Below are positions 1 through 8,260 of a DNA stretch of 64,000 nt, piece after piece (position 1 is the first letter of the stretch; every line of letters starts with the position of its first letter). Source of the stretch: Glycomyces algeriensis (GTDB lineage Bacteria; Actinomycetota; Actinomycetes; Mycobacteriales; Micromonosporaceae); NCBI RefSeq assembly GCF_027622855.1, contig NZ_JAPZVR010000004.1, positions 398,583 through 462,582 of the forward strand. Reading direction: 5' to 3'. Made by a program: the position numbers and the translations under genes. The notes under the pieces were generated by a model. The model made no database searches and had not been told where the DNA came from. It was given only the letters and a program-made list of their open reading frames with translations.

Positions 1-444
1 GAGCTGCGCCTGGAACTGCGCCATCGCCGCAACGGCCAGGTCAAGCCGTTTCCGCTCGAGCACGAGAACGGGCGGTTCGGCACCGAACTGGACCTGTGCC
101 GCGACCTCGGCCCGATCGACCGGGCCAAGGGCACGTGGGACATCGAGCTGGTCGCCGCCGTGGGCGACTTCGAGCGGCGCGTCCCGTTCGGCAGTTCCCT
201 GGGCGCCCCGATGCGCGGCAAGCCGGTGCCCCTGCACCGGCTCGACATCCCCCACCAGCCGCCGCGCACGATCCCGGCCACGCAGTACTTCACCGCGGTG
301 AAGAGCCACCTGGCCCTGCAGGTGGGCGGGAAGCGGGTGCGGCAGGGCGCCGGCGGGCACTCACGGCTGCGGCAGGAGATCGGCGCCCGCCTGAAGCTGC
401 GCCAGCGCCTCGGCAAGGTCAAACGGCGGCTCCTGCGCCGCTGA
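1..444 (+). CDS. Family 2 glycosyltransferase, C-terminal fragment (cut by window start)
   Basis: The reading frame is open from base 1 to a TGA at 442-444, giving 147 visible residues; the start lies outside the window. The visible part is not the catalytic domain. It matches the C-terminal third of the next gene (PFPLEHENG against EFPLEHEDG, and FGSSLGAPM against FGSSLGKPM), so the two are paralogues in tandem. It ends in a basic stretch, KVKRRLLRR, a tail type that recurs in other glycosyltransferases of the window. The full protein is inferred to be a cytoplasmic, membrane-associated GT-A enzyme acting on a wall glycopolymer. Acceptor and donor cannot be read from the sequence. Confidence 0.7.
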   Translation, partial: ELRLELRHRRNGQVKPFPLEHENGRFGTELDLCRDLGPIDRAKGTWDIELVAAVGDFERRVPFGSSLGAPMRGKPVPLHRLDIPHQPPRTIPATQYFTAVKSHLALQVGGKRVRQGAGGHSRLRQEIGARLKLRQRLGKVKRRLLRR

Positions 445-506
445 ACCCGCGTTCCGCCCGAGGCGGCGGGGCCTTGCGGCGGGCGGGATGCAAGCGGTGA
501 GCAGAA

Positions 507-534
507 TTGCGGCACCTACCGGACGGGTTACGAT
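507..534 (+). promoter_or_regulatory. Possible promoter for the 579 glycosyltransferase gene
   Basis: TTGCGG (507-512) and TACGAT (529-534) are 16 bases apart, about 45 bases before the ATG at 579. The region from about 525 to 570 is richer in A+T than its surroundings. This is a pattern match only. Confidence 0.3.
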
Positions 535-578
535 AGTGGACCTTCCGTATATCCAACACATGAACTTCTCGAGGGCCG

Positions 579-2162
579 ATGTCCGCACCTGCACCCACCG
601 TCAGCGTCGTCATTCCCGTGCACAACGCGATGCCGTACCTGCTCAAGACCGTCAACTCCGTGCTGGAGCAGACGATCGGCAAGGACCGGCTCGAGGTCAT
701 CGCGATCGACGACGGGTCGACCGACGGGAGCGGTGAGGCGCTCGACGAGTTCGCCGCCGCGGAGCCCGGCATCGTGCGGGTCGTGCACCAGGAGGCTTCC
801 GGCGGCCCCAGCGCCCCGCGCAACCGCGGCATGGACCTGGCCCGCGGTGAGTTCGTGTTCTTCCTCGACGCCGACGACTACTTCGGCCCCGAGGCCCTGG
901 AACGCCTCGTGAAGGCCGCGAACGAGAACGACTCCGATGTGGTGCTGGGCAAGGGCGTGGGCGAGGGCGGGCGGGTCCCGCCCATGTCGATGTTCAAGGC
1001 GAACCAGCCGCGCGCGGACCTGTACTCGTCCCGCGTGTACTGGACGCTGGCCCCGTGGAAGCTGTACCGGCGCTCCCTCATCGAGCGGCACCAGCTGCGC
1101 TTCCCCACGGGAGTGCGGATCGGCGAGGACCAGCCGTTCGGGTTCTGGGCGTATTTCCACGCGTCGAACATCTCGGTGGTCGCCGACTACGACTGCGTGC
1201 ACGTGATCCGCCGCGAGGACGGCGGCAACATCACCTCCGGGGCCGGGCTGGACCCGCGCCGCTGGGAGCACTCGGACACCCGGACCTTGACGACGATGGT
1301 GGACCTGGTCGGCAAGAACGTCCCGGCAGGCCCGAAGCAGGACCACCTCATGCACCGCCACTGGGAGGTCGAGGGCGTGGGCGTCCTCAACCGGGTGATG
1401 CGGATTCCGACTGCGGAGGTCCGCGACGAGCAGGTCGCGCTGACGAGGGCGCTGCTGGACCGCTGGTACACGCCGGAGACGGCGCGGCGCCTGCGACCCG
1501 ACCTGCGGCTGTCCTACCACCTCGTGCAGCACGGCACCACCGATGAGGTGCTGCAGTCGCGCAAGCAGAAGGACAACATCAGCCTGGCCGGGCGCGGCGA
1601 CCGTGTGTACGCGGTCCTGCCCGGCAGCGAAGCGACGGCGGGGATCGCCCCGGGCCCGTGGGTCGACATCACGGACGCGGTGTCGCTCAAGCACTGGCTC
1701 GACGGCGTGGCCGTGGACGGCACGGTGCTGCGCGTGTCCGGGACGGGGCGGCTCTCGCGGGTCCCTGCCGAGCGGCTGGGGCTGCGGCTGGCATTGCGCC
1801 GGCGCGGCACCAAGGAGGTCCGCGAGTTCCCGCTCGAGCACGAGGACGGGGTGTTCACCGCCGTGATCGACGTGGCCCGCGACCTGGGCGAGCCGAAGGC
1901 GGCGGCCGGGGTGTGGGACTTCGAGATCGTCGCCTCGATCGACGAGTTCGAGCGCCGGGCCAAGTTCGGGTCCTCGCTGGGCAAGCCGATGCAGGCTCGC
2001 GGGCGCTTGGTGCACACGCTGCGCGAGCACGGGCGGCTGCGGGCTCCGGCGGTCGCGAAGCAGTACTTCACGGAGGGCGCGAAGCGGCTCGCGGTGCGGG
2101 TCTACGGCCCGCCGTCCCTGCGGCGCACCCTGGGCGCGATGAAACGGCGCATCCTCGGTTAA
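579..2162 (+). CDS. Family 2 glycosyltransferase with C-terminal beta-sandwich region
   Basis: The 527-residue protein opens with a GT-A fold: VSVVIPVHN near residue 10, the nucleotide-binding IDDGSTDGS near 47, and the metal-binding DADD near 97. This N-terminal part (about residues 5-240) resembles family 2 enzymes that add sugars to teichoic-acid-like polymers. Residues about 350-500 form an extra domain without catalytic motifs, shared with the truncated gene before it. The last residues, RTLGAMKRRILG, are basic. The ATG at 579 has GAGGG three bases upstream, which is close, but the N-terminus fits the family. Sugar donor and acceptor are unknown. It is transcribed with the upstream paralogue and meets the next glycosyltransferase gene tail to tail. 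Confidence 0.85.
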   Translation: MSAPAPTVSVVIPVHNAMPYLLKTVNSVLEQTIGKDRLEVIAIDDGSTDGSGEALDEFAAAEPGIVRVVHQEASGGPSAPRNRGMDLARGEFVFFLDADDYFGPEALERLVKAANENDSDVVLGKGVGEGGRVPPMSMFKANQPRADLYSSRVYWTLAPWKLYRRSLIERHQLRFPTGVRIGEDQPFGFWAYFHASNISVVADYDCVHVIRREDGGNITSGAGLDPRRWEHSDTRTLTTMVDLVGKNVPAGPKQDHLMHRHWEVEGVGVLNRVMRIPTAEVRDEQVALTRALLDRWYTPETARRLRPDLRLSYHLVQHGTTDEVLQSRKQKDNISLAGRGDRVYAVLPGSEATAGIAPGPWVDITDAVSLKHWLDGVAVDGTVLRVSGTGRLSRVPAERLGLRLALRRRGTKEVREFPLEHEDGVFTAVIDVARDLGEPKAAAGVWDFEIVASIDEFERRAKFGSSLGKPMQARGRLVHTLREHGRLRAPAVAKQYFTEGAKRLAVRVYGPPSLRRTLGAMKRRILG

Positions 2163-2169
2163 CGCATGA

Positions 2170-2302
2170 GACGGGAACGGGCGCGGGGGAATGCGGGGGC
2201 GGTGGCGGGGTGGGGGGGGGGGGGGGGTGGCAACACCCGCCCCTCCCGCTCCCCCCCTGGCCCCGGCCCCGGCCCGCCGCCCCCCCCCCCCCCGTTCCCG
2301 TC
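2170..2302. other. Inverted repeat enclosing G-run and C-run (terminator, probably with damaged sequence)
   Basis: Between two convergent glycosyltransferase genes, GACGGGAACGGG (2170-2181) is matched exactly by its reverse complement CCCGTTCCCGTC (2291-2302). The 109 bases between are almost only G on the left, with a run of 16 G at 2212-2227, and mostly C on the right, with a run of 14 C at 2280-2293. The outer stem is a credible bidirectional terminator. The interior looks like unreliable base calling on a strong hairpin. Confidence 0.6.
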
Positions 2303-2323
2303 TTCGTCGACGGTGTCGTTTCG

Positions 2324-4270
2324 CTAGCGGCGCTTGAGCATCCGCTTGGCCTTGCGCGCGGCCCGGCGCGCGAGCGAGGGCCGGCGGGGTTCGGCGGTCT
2401 CGTCCTTCCCGAAGTCCGACTTCGCGTGGACGACGGCCGGCTCCCGGCCGTGACGCTGCTCCAGGGCGAGCGGGAGGGGGATCTCGGGGCCCCCGGCGAA
2501 GCCGGCGGCGACCTTCCACCGGCCCGGTTCGAGGCCGTCCGTGGGGAGTTTCACCTGCAGTTCGCCGATGCCTCTGACGGGCTGCACGAGTGCTGGGGAT
2601 TCGACGCGGCGCCCGTCGGTGTCGTGCGTGAACGCGACGACGGCTTCGCTGGGCCCGGACGCGTAGCTGGGGAGACCGATGTGGAGGGCGCCGGACTCGA
2701 TGCGGGCCGCTTCGGGCCGCAGTTTCGCGAAGTACCTGGCGGGCTGGGAGGTGGCGGCGGCGACGTCGAGGGAGAGGTTCCCGTACGGGTGGGTCCAGTA
2801 GGGCACGGCCAGGCGCCCGGCGACGACGCCGGCGGCGCGGTGGCCTTCGACGGCGGTGGCCCGCAGGGAGCCGAGCCGGACCTCCTTGGTCCACCCGGAG
2901 AGGCTGAGGCGCACGAGGAGGTCCCAGAGGCCCCGACCCAGGGGTTTGCCGCCCGCGGCCGTCTCGGGGTCGATGGGGGCGTTGCAGCGCAGCACCAACC
3001 GGGTCTCAGTGCCGTCGGCGACGGCTTCGCGCTGAATCTCGACTTTCTGGAAGAAGTCGGCGCCGGTGGATCGTTCGCGGACGACGAGGTCGACTTTGGC
3101 GGTGTCGAATCCGGCGTCGACGAGGCCGAGGTCGTCGAGGGCCTGGCGGGCTTCGGGCGAGAGTGGCAGGTCGGGGCGGGGCCCGGAGGGGCCGTCGCGG
3201 AAGACCAGGGGTTTGCCGTTGGCTTCGTACCAGGCTTGGAAGTCGAGCCAGAGGGAGCCGTTGTGCCAGGCGAGTCCTTCGAGGGACGCGGCCGGTTTGA
3301 GTCTGGGCTCCCAGGCGGCGAGGGCTTCGAGGTCGGCCAGCCGGTCGGCGAGGGTCAGGCCGGCGACGATCCGCTGGATGGGTTGGAGGCCGGCGGCGAC
3401 GCCGGGGCCGAGGCGGGCGGAGGTGCGGCGGACGGCGGCGAACATCTGGGCCCGGTAGTCGGCGGGCTGGTCGAGGAAGCGGCGCCCGCGCAGGGGTTCG
3501 ACCATCTCGACGCGCAGCCAGCGGCGCAGGACCTTGTCGCGGGCGGGGCCGGGCTCGGTGTACTTCTCGACGACGTCGATGGACTTGCCGAGTTTGGCGA
3601 AGTAGTCGTCGGGGTCGAGGCGCTGCTGGCTGATGTTGACGCCGTCGTCGCGGCGGACGTGGTAGTAGCAGGTGTAGTCGGCGAGGACGGCGACGCTGCG
3701 GGCGCGGAGGTACACCTCGGAGACGAAGAGGTGGTCCTCGAGGCGGTGCTTTCCGACGGGGAAGCGGATGCTGGTCTCATTGAGGAATGCGCGACGGATC
3801 ATCTTGTGGCAGGTGAGGCTGTCCATCAAAGGAGCATTGTGGACGGTGCATTTGGGTCGGTTGCGGCGGAACAGCTCCTTGGGGACCGCGCGGCCCCTGC
3901 CGGCCATCCTGCCGATGACGACGTCGGCGCCGTTGGCGGTCCCGTAGCGGTGCATCCGCTCCAGGGCCTCGTCGCCGAGGTAGTCGTCGTCGTCGACGAA
4001 CATGACGTATTCGCCGCGGGCCCGCTCGATGCCGGTGTTGCGCGGCTTGCCGGGCCAGCCGGAGTTCTCCTGGTGGACCACGTGGAAATGGGGGTGCTCG
4101 GCGGCGAGGCGGTCGAGGACCTCGCCGGTGCCGTCGGTGGAGCCGTCGTCGACGAACACGGCCTCGAACTCGTCCGGCGCGAGGCTCTGCCGCAGCAGCG
4201 CGTCGACGTTGTCCTGGAGGTTCGCGCCCGTGTTGTAGACGGGGACGATTACGGAGACTTTGATCGTCAT
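2324..4270 (-). CDS. Family 2 glycosyltransferase, TarS/TarP-like, 648 residues
   Basis: The N-terminal GT-A domain is clear: VSVIVPVYNTG near residue 5, FVDDGSTDGTG near 39, and the DXD-type metal site VDDDDYLG near 93. HRLEDHLFVSEVY near 175 corresponds to the acceptor-side ED motif of the family. From about residue 350 to 600 there is a long region with no catalytic motif, rich in predicted beta strands, as in polyribitol-phosphate glycosyltransferases where such domains give oligomerisation. It ends RRAARKAKRMLKRR, the basic tail shared with other enzymes here. The ATG at 4270 follows AGGTCAACCTCGAC, a fair ribosome site. It is head to tail with the nucleotidyltransferase gene, 155 bases apart, and probably co-expressed with it. 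Substrate unknown. Confidence 0.85.
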   Translation of the reverse strand: MTIKVSVIVPVYNTGANLQDNVDALLRQSLAPDEFEAVFVDDGSTDGTGEVLDRLAAEHPHFHVVHQENSGWPGKPRNTGIERARGEYVMFVDDDDYLGDEALERMHRYGTANGADVVIGRMAGRGRAVPKELFRRNRPKCTVHNAPLMDSLTCHKMIRRAFLNETSIRFPVGKHRLEDHLFVSEVYLRARSVAVLADYTCYYHVRRDDGVNISQQRLDPDDYFAKLGKSIDVVEKYTEPGPARDKVLRRWLRVEMVEPLRGRRFLDQPADYRAQMFAAVRRTSARLGPGVAAGLQPIQRIVAGLTLADRLADLEALAAWEPRLKPAASLEGLAWHNGSLWLDFQAWYEANGKPLVFRDGPSGPRPDLPLSPEARQALDDLGLVDAGFDTAKVDLVVRERSTGADFFQKVEIQREAVADGTETRLVLRCNAPIDPETAAGGKPLGRGLWDLLVRLSLSGWTKEVRLGSLRATAVEGHRAAGVVAGRLAVPYWTHPYGNLSLDVAAATSQPARYFAKLRPEAARIESGALHIGLPSYASGPSEAVVAFTHDTDGRRVESPALVQPVRGIGELQVKLPTDGLEPGRWKVAAGFAGGPEIPLPLALEQRHGREPAVVHAKSDFGKDETAEPRRPSLARRAARKAKRMLKRR

Positions 4271-4425
4271 GTCGAGGTTGACCTCGCGTCAGGATCAGGG
4301 CCGCGGGGGCCGACGGTTCCAGGCGGACTGCTCTGGGGCCTCGCTCCAGTGCGAGCGAGCAGTCGACCGGCTGCGACGATGATATTCGGTCACGGCCCGC
4401 GGGACGGACCGGTGGCACCGGTTGT

Positions 4426-5163
4426 TCACCTGAAGCGGCGGTTGGCCTCGGTGAGGTCCTCGGCGAAGTCGATCTCGATGACGTCGTGCGCGGAGATGTC
4501 GATGGCCTCGAAGTGGACGCCGTCCTTCTCGATGGCCAGCTCGATGCCGCGCTCGAAGTAGTCCTGGTCGCCGACCTCGGCGAGGCGCTTGGCGAGGATC
4601 GCCCGGTCGCCGGAGGAGACGTAGTTGACGCCGACGGCCTCGCCGAGCGCGCCGTCGCTGACCTCTTTGGACAGGCGGCGGATGTAGCCGTCGGGGCCGA
4701 GGGTGTACTTGATCTCCTCTTCGGCGACCGAGGCGGTGTTCACGGAGATGAAGGACCGGTCCATCGCGATGTGCGGCAGGAGCGCGTCGAGGACCCGCGG
4801 GTCGAACACGACGTCGCCGTTGAGCCAGAGCACGCCGCCGGGGCCGAGGATCGTGAGGGCCTTGAGGAGGCTCTTGGAGGTGTTGGTGTCGCCGTAGGCC
4901 TGGTTGTAGATGAAGCCGACGTCGGGCACCTCCTCCATGATGACCTCTTTCTTGAAGCCGACCACGAGGTGGATCGAGTGGCGGCTGAAGCGGGAGGTGA
5001 GCAGGCGCAGCGACCGGCCGAGGATGGTCTCGCCGGAGGCCAGGGGCGTCAGCGGCTTCGGGTGCGGCTTGCCCAGGCGGGAGCCGACGCCGGCCGCCAG
5101 GATCACGATGTTGGTCGACACGCCGTCCTCATCCGTTGCAGTCACTTGGGCCTCAATGGTCAC
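4426..5163 (-). CDS. Nucleotidyltransferase, LicC/phosphocholine-cytidylyltransferase-like
   Basis: The 245-residue protein has the sugar-phosphate/alcohol-phosphate nucleotidyltransferase signature: IVILAAGVGSRLG near residue 20, with a lysine-proline pair (KPLTPL) just after, and LWLNGDVVFDP near 113 for metal binding. The family charges a phosphorylated small molecule (phosphocholine, a polyol phosphate or a sugar phosphate) with a CTP- or UTP-derived nucleotide. The short length fits LicC-type cytidylyltransferases better than glucose-1-phosphate enzymes, which are longer. It lies downstream of topA on the same strand and upstream of a wall-type glycosyltransferase, and probably supplies an activated alcohol for the glycopolymer made by the 29-40 kb cluster. 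The partner could be the CDP-alcohol phosphotransferase fusion at 28960-30987. The exact substrate is inference. Confidence 0.75.
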   Translation of the reverse strand: MTIEAQVTATDEDGVSTNIVILAAGVGSRLGKPHPKPLTPLASGETILGRSLRLLTSRFSRHSIHLVVGFKKEVIMEEVPDVGFIYNQAYGDTNTSKSLLKALTILGPGGVLWLNGDVVFDPRVLDALLPHIAMDRSFISVNTASVAEEEIKYTLGPDGYIRRLSKEVSDGALGEAVGVNYVSSGDRAILAKRLAEVGDQDYFERGIELAIEKDGVHFEAIDISAHDVIEIDFAEDLTEANRRFR

Positions 5164-5227
5164 GAATCGCCCTCACGCTACCAGGGGCGTCCCGCCCGGC
5201 CCACTGTACGGGCCCGCCGTCGCCGGG

Positions 5228-5243
5228 CGCACCGCCTGGTGCG
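5228..5243 (-). terminator. Weak hairpin after topA
   Basis: CGCACC (5228-5233) pairs with GGTGCG (5238-5243) around a four-base loop, 26 bases past the topA stop codon in the direction of transcription. The stem is short, so read-through into the nucleotidyltransferase gene is likely. Confidence 0.3.
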
Positions 5244-5268
5244 GTCCGCCGGGCGCGGGGCGCGAGCC

Positions 5269-8043
5269 TCAGGCCTCGTCGGCGGAGGGCTTCGCCGCGG
5301 TCTTCTTGGCGGCCTTCGCGGTGGTCTTCTTCGCGGTGGTCTTCTTCGCGGTGGTCTTCTTCGCGGCGGTCTTCTTCACCGCTTTCTTGGCCGTGGTCTT
5401 CTTGGCGGCCTTCTTCGCCGTCTTCTTGGCGGGCGCGGCGCCCGAGGAGACCTTCTCGCGGCGCTCGGCGAGGAGCTCGGCGGCGCGGTCGATGGTGAGG
5501 TCCTCGATCGAGTCGGTCTTGCGGATCGACGCGTTCGTCTCGCCGTCGGTCACGTACGGGCCGAACCGGCCGTCCTTGAGCGTGACCTCCTTGCCCGTCA
5601 CCGGGTCGGGGCCGAGCTCCTTGAGGAGGGTCTGGGCGCGCTGCTGGCGGCCGCGGGTCTTCGGCTGCGCGAGCAGCTTCTCCGCCTCGTCGAGCGTGAG
5701 CGTGAAGAGCTGCTCCTCGTTCTCGAGCGAGCGGAAGTCGCGGTTCTTCTTGACGTAGGGGCCGTGCGGGCCCAGGCCGGTGCGGATCTCCTCGCCCTCG
5801 GCGTCTTTGCCGACCAGGCGGGGCAGCGTCAGGAGCTTCACCGCCTCGTCGAGGGTGATCTCGGAGAGCTTCTGCCCGGTGAGCAGCGACGAGGACTTCT
5901 CACCGCTGGTCACGTACGGCCCGTAGCGGCCGGTCTTGGCGAGCACCGGCTCCCCGGTCTCGGGGTGCGTGCCCAGCTCGCCCTCGTTCTCGGCCAGCTC
6001 GAACAGCTCCTGGCCCTTCTCGGGGGTGAGCTCGTCGGGCGCCATCGACTCGGGGATCGAGGGGCGCTTGCCCGGCTCGGCCCCCTCGTCCGGCCCGGTG
6101 CTCGTGCGCTCCAGGTACGGCCCATAGCGGCCGACGCGGGCGACGACCTTGCGCCCCTGGTCGTCGGTGTACAGGGGGATCGAGTTGACCTCGCGGGCGT
6201 CGATCTTCGCGAGCTCCTCCTCGATCATGTGCCGCAGGCCGCCCGAGGCGGCGACGGTGCCCTCTTTGTCCTTGCCGCCGAAGTAGAACTTGCGGAGGAA
6301 CTCCTCGCGCGACTCCTGCCCGGCGGCGACCTCGTCGAGCTCGTTCTCCATGCCCGCGGTGAAGTCGTAGTCGACCAGGCGCGGGAAGTGCCGCTCCATG
6401 AGGCCGATGACGGCGAACGCGCGGAAGGCCGGCACGAGCGCCTGGCCCTTCTTGAACACGTACTCGCGGTCCTGGATGGTCTGCATGATCGACGCGTACG
6501 TCGACGGGCGCCCGATCCCCCGCTCCTCCAGGGCCTTCACGAGGCTCGCCTCGGTATAGCGCGCCGGCGGCTGCGTGGTGTGCCCGGCGGCCTCGAGGCC
6601 GCGCTCGGAGAGGTGCTGGCGCTCGGCCAGCTCGGGGAGGCGCTTCTCGGCGTCGTCCGCGTCGCCGTCCTCGATGGACTCGACGTAGGCGAGGAGGAAG
6701 CCCGGGTTCGTGATGGTCTTGCCGGAGGCCCCGAAGTCGGCCTGCTCGCCGTCGGCCGTGGTGGCGCGGGTGCGCACCGACGTGGAGTTCCCGGTGGCGT
6801 CGACCATCTGGGACGCGAGCGTGCGCCGCCAGATCAGCTCGTACAGCCGGTACTCCTCGGCCGAGAGCTGGCCCTTGAGCTGGTTCGGGGTCTTGAAGCG
6901 GTCGCCCGAGGGCCTGATGGCCTCGTGCGCCTCCTGCGCGTTCTTCACCTTCCGGGCGTACCGGCGCGGCTCCGAGGGCACGTACTGGGCGCCGTAGAGC
7001 TCGGCGGCCTGGGCGCGCGCGGCGTTGATCGCGGTGTTCGACAGGTTCGTCGAGTCCGTTCGCATATAGGTGATGTGGCCGTTCTCGTAGAGCCGCTGGG
7101 CGACCCGCATGACCTGCGCGCTCGAGAGGCGGAGCTTGCGCCCGGCCTCCTGCTGCAGCGTCGAGGTGATGAACGGCGCGTACGGCTTGCGCCGGTACGG
7201 CTTCTTCTCCACTTTGAGGACGGTGAAGTCGCGGCCCTCGAGGCGGCGGGCGAGCCCGCGCGCCCCGGCCTCGTCGAGGTGGACGACGTTGCCCTTGACG
7301 CGCCCGGTGGCGGCGTCGAAGTCCTTGCCGGTGGCGACCCGGTCGCCGTCGACGGCGATCAGGGTGGCCTTGAACTGCTGATCGTCGTCGGTGGCGAGGT
7401 TGGCGCTGACGTCCCAGTAGTCGGCGGTGCGGAACGCCATGCGGGCCCGCTCGCGCTCGACGACCAGCCGCGTCGCGACCGACTGGACGCGCCCGGCGGA
7501 CAGGCGCGGCATCACTTTCTTCCACAGGACCGGGCTGACCTCGTACCCGTACAGCCGGTCGAGGATGCGCCGGCCCTCCTGGGCGTCAACGAGGTCCTGG
7601 TTGAGCTCACGCGGGTTCGCGGCGGCCTCGGCGATGGCCTGCGGCGTGATCTCGTGGAAGACCATCCGCTTGACCGGGACCTTGGGCTTCAGGGTCTCGA
7701 GCAGGTGCCAGGCGATGGCCTCCCCCTCGCGGTCCTCATCGGTGGCGAGGAAGAGCTCGTCGACCTCCGCGAGGTAGGCCTTCAGCTTCTTCACGTGCGC
7801 GGACCGGTCCGGGTTCACGATGTACAGCGGCGCGAAGTCGTTGTCGACGTCCACCCCTAGTCGCGACCAGGCCTTGTCCTTGTATTTGGCCGGGATCTCC
7901 TTCGCGCTGCGCGGAAGGTCCCGGATGTGCCCGAGCGAGGAGTCGACGATGTAGCCGGGGCCGAGATAGGAGGCGATCGTCTTGGCCTTCGCCGGGGACT
8001 CCACGATGACCAGGCGCTTAAGATCGGCCACTGCTCCCACCAT
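5269..8043 (-). CDS. topA: DNA topoisomerase I
   Basis: Type IA topoisomerase that relaxes negative supercoils by nicking one strand. The Toprim domain begins at once (LVIVESPAKAKTI near residue 10), acidic residues lie in ATDEDREGEAIAWHL, and the nucleophilic tyrosine is in ITYMRTDST near residue 326. The C-terminal half carries repeated topoisomerase C-terminal modules (GRYGPYL, GRYGPYV, GPHGPYV, GRFGPYV) instead of zinc fingers, as in mycobacteria and streptomycetes. The last about 55 residues are almost only Lys, Ala and Thr, which in actinobacterial TopA binds DNA and raises processivity. The 924-residue length is normal. The ATG at 8043 follows GAGGGA directly; a GTG 12 bases inside is a possible alternative start. 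Confidence 0.97.
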   Translation of the reverse strand: MVGAVADLKRLVIVESPAKAKTIASYLGPGYIVDSSLGHIRDLPRSAKEIPAKYKDKAWSRLGVDVDNDFAPLYIVNPDRSAHVKKLKAYLAEVDELFLATDEDREGEAIAWHLLETLKPKVPVKRMVFHEITPQAIAEAAANPRELNQDLVDAQEGRRILDRLYGYEVSPVLWKKVMPRLSAGRVQSVATRLVVERERARMAFRTADYWDVSANLATDDDQQFKATLIAVDGDRVATGKDFDAATGRVKGNVVHLDEAGARGLARRLEGRDFTVLKVEKKPYRRKPYAPFITSTLQQEAGRKLRLSSAQVMRVAQRLYENGHITYMRTDSTNLSNTAINAARAQAAELYGAQYVPSEPRRYARKVKNAQEAHEAIRPSGDRFKTPNQLKGQLSAEEYRLYELIWRRTLASQMVDATGNSTSVRTRATTADGEQADFGASGKTITNPGFLLAYVESIEDGDADDAEKRLPELAERQHLSERGLEAAGHTTQPPARYTEASLVKALEERGIGRPSTYASIMQTIQDREYVFKKGQALVPAFRAFAVIGLMERHFPRLVDYDFTAGMENELDEVAAGQESREEFLRKFYFGGKDKEGTVAASGGLRHMIEEELAKIDAREVNSIPLYTDDQGRKVVARVGRYGPYLERTSTGPDEGAEPGKRPSIPESMAPDELTPEKGQELFELAENEGELGTHPETGEPVLAKTGRYGPYVTSGEKSSSLLTGQKLSEITLDEAVKLLTLPRLVGKDAEGEEIRTGLGPHGPYVKKNRDFRSLENEEQLFTLTLDEAEKLLAQPKTRGRQQRAQTLLKELGPDPVTGKEVTLKDGRFGPYVTDGETNASIRKTDSIEDLTIDRAAELLAERREKVSSGAAPAKKTAKKAAKKTTAKKAVKKTAAKKTTAKKTTAKKTTAKAAKKTAAKPSADEA

Positions 8044-8119
8044 TCCCTCGGAATTCGCACTCGATTCGTTACGTTGACCTTCTCCGCCCCTCTACAGAGC
8101 GGATTCCACCATACTGTGG

Positions 8120-8260
8120 CCGCTTGCCTCACGGCAGCGGTGATTCCTGCTTCATTCCAGTCCCCGGCCGGATGCCGGGCTTGGGTTTACGCGGATGCCT
8201 GTGCACGCGGGTGCGCGACCAGGTCTTCTACCGCTCCACAGGCGTTTTTCCTCTCGGCGA
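8120..8260 (-). ncRNA. Possible right-end guide RNA (omega RNA) of the tnpB element
   Basis: TnpB guide RNAs are made from the 3' part of tnpB and the right end of the element. Just past the tnpB stop, on the minus strand, the text GAAGCAGGAATC resembles the end region of actinobacterial IS1341-type elements, followed by an imperfect hairpin at 8120-8140 (CCGC and GCC arms around GTGA). I place the RNA 3' boundary and the element end near 8120 by analogy only. No target duplication is expected for this family. Confidence 0.25.

Noticed and set aside
1658..4561. 967-codon open frame spanning parts of three genes
   Set aside because: It crosses the damaged G/C tract, runs antisense to the minus-strand glycosyltransferase, and has no recognisable domain.
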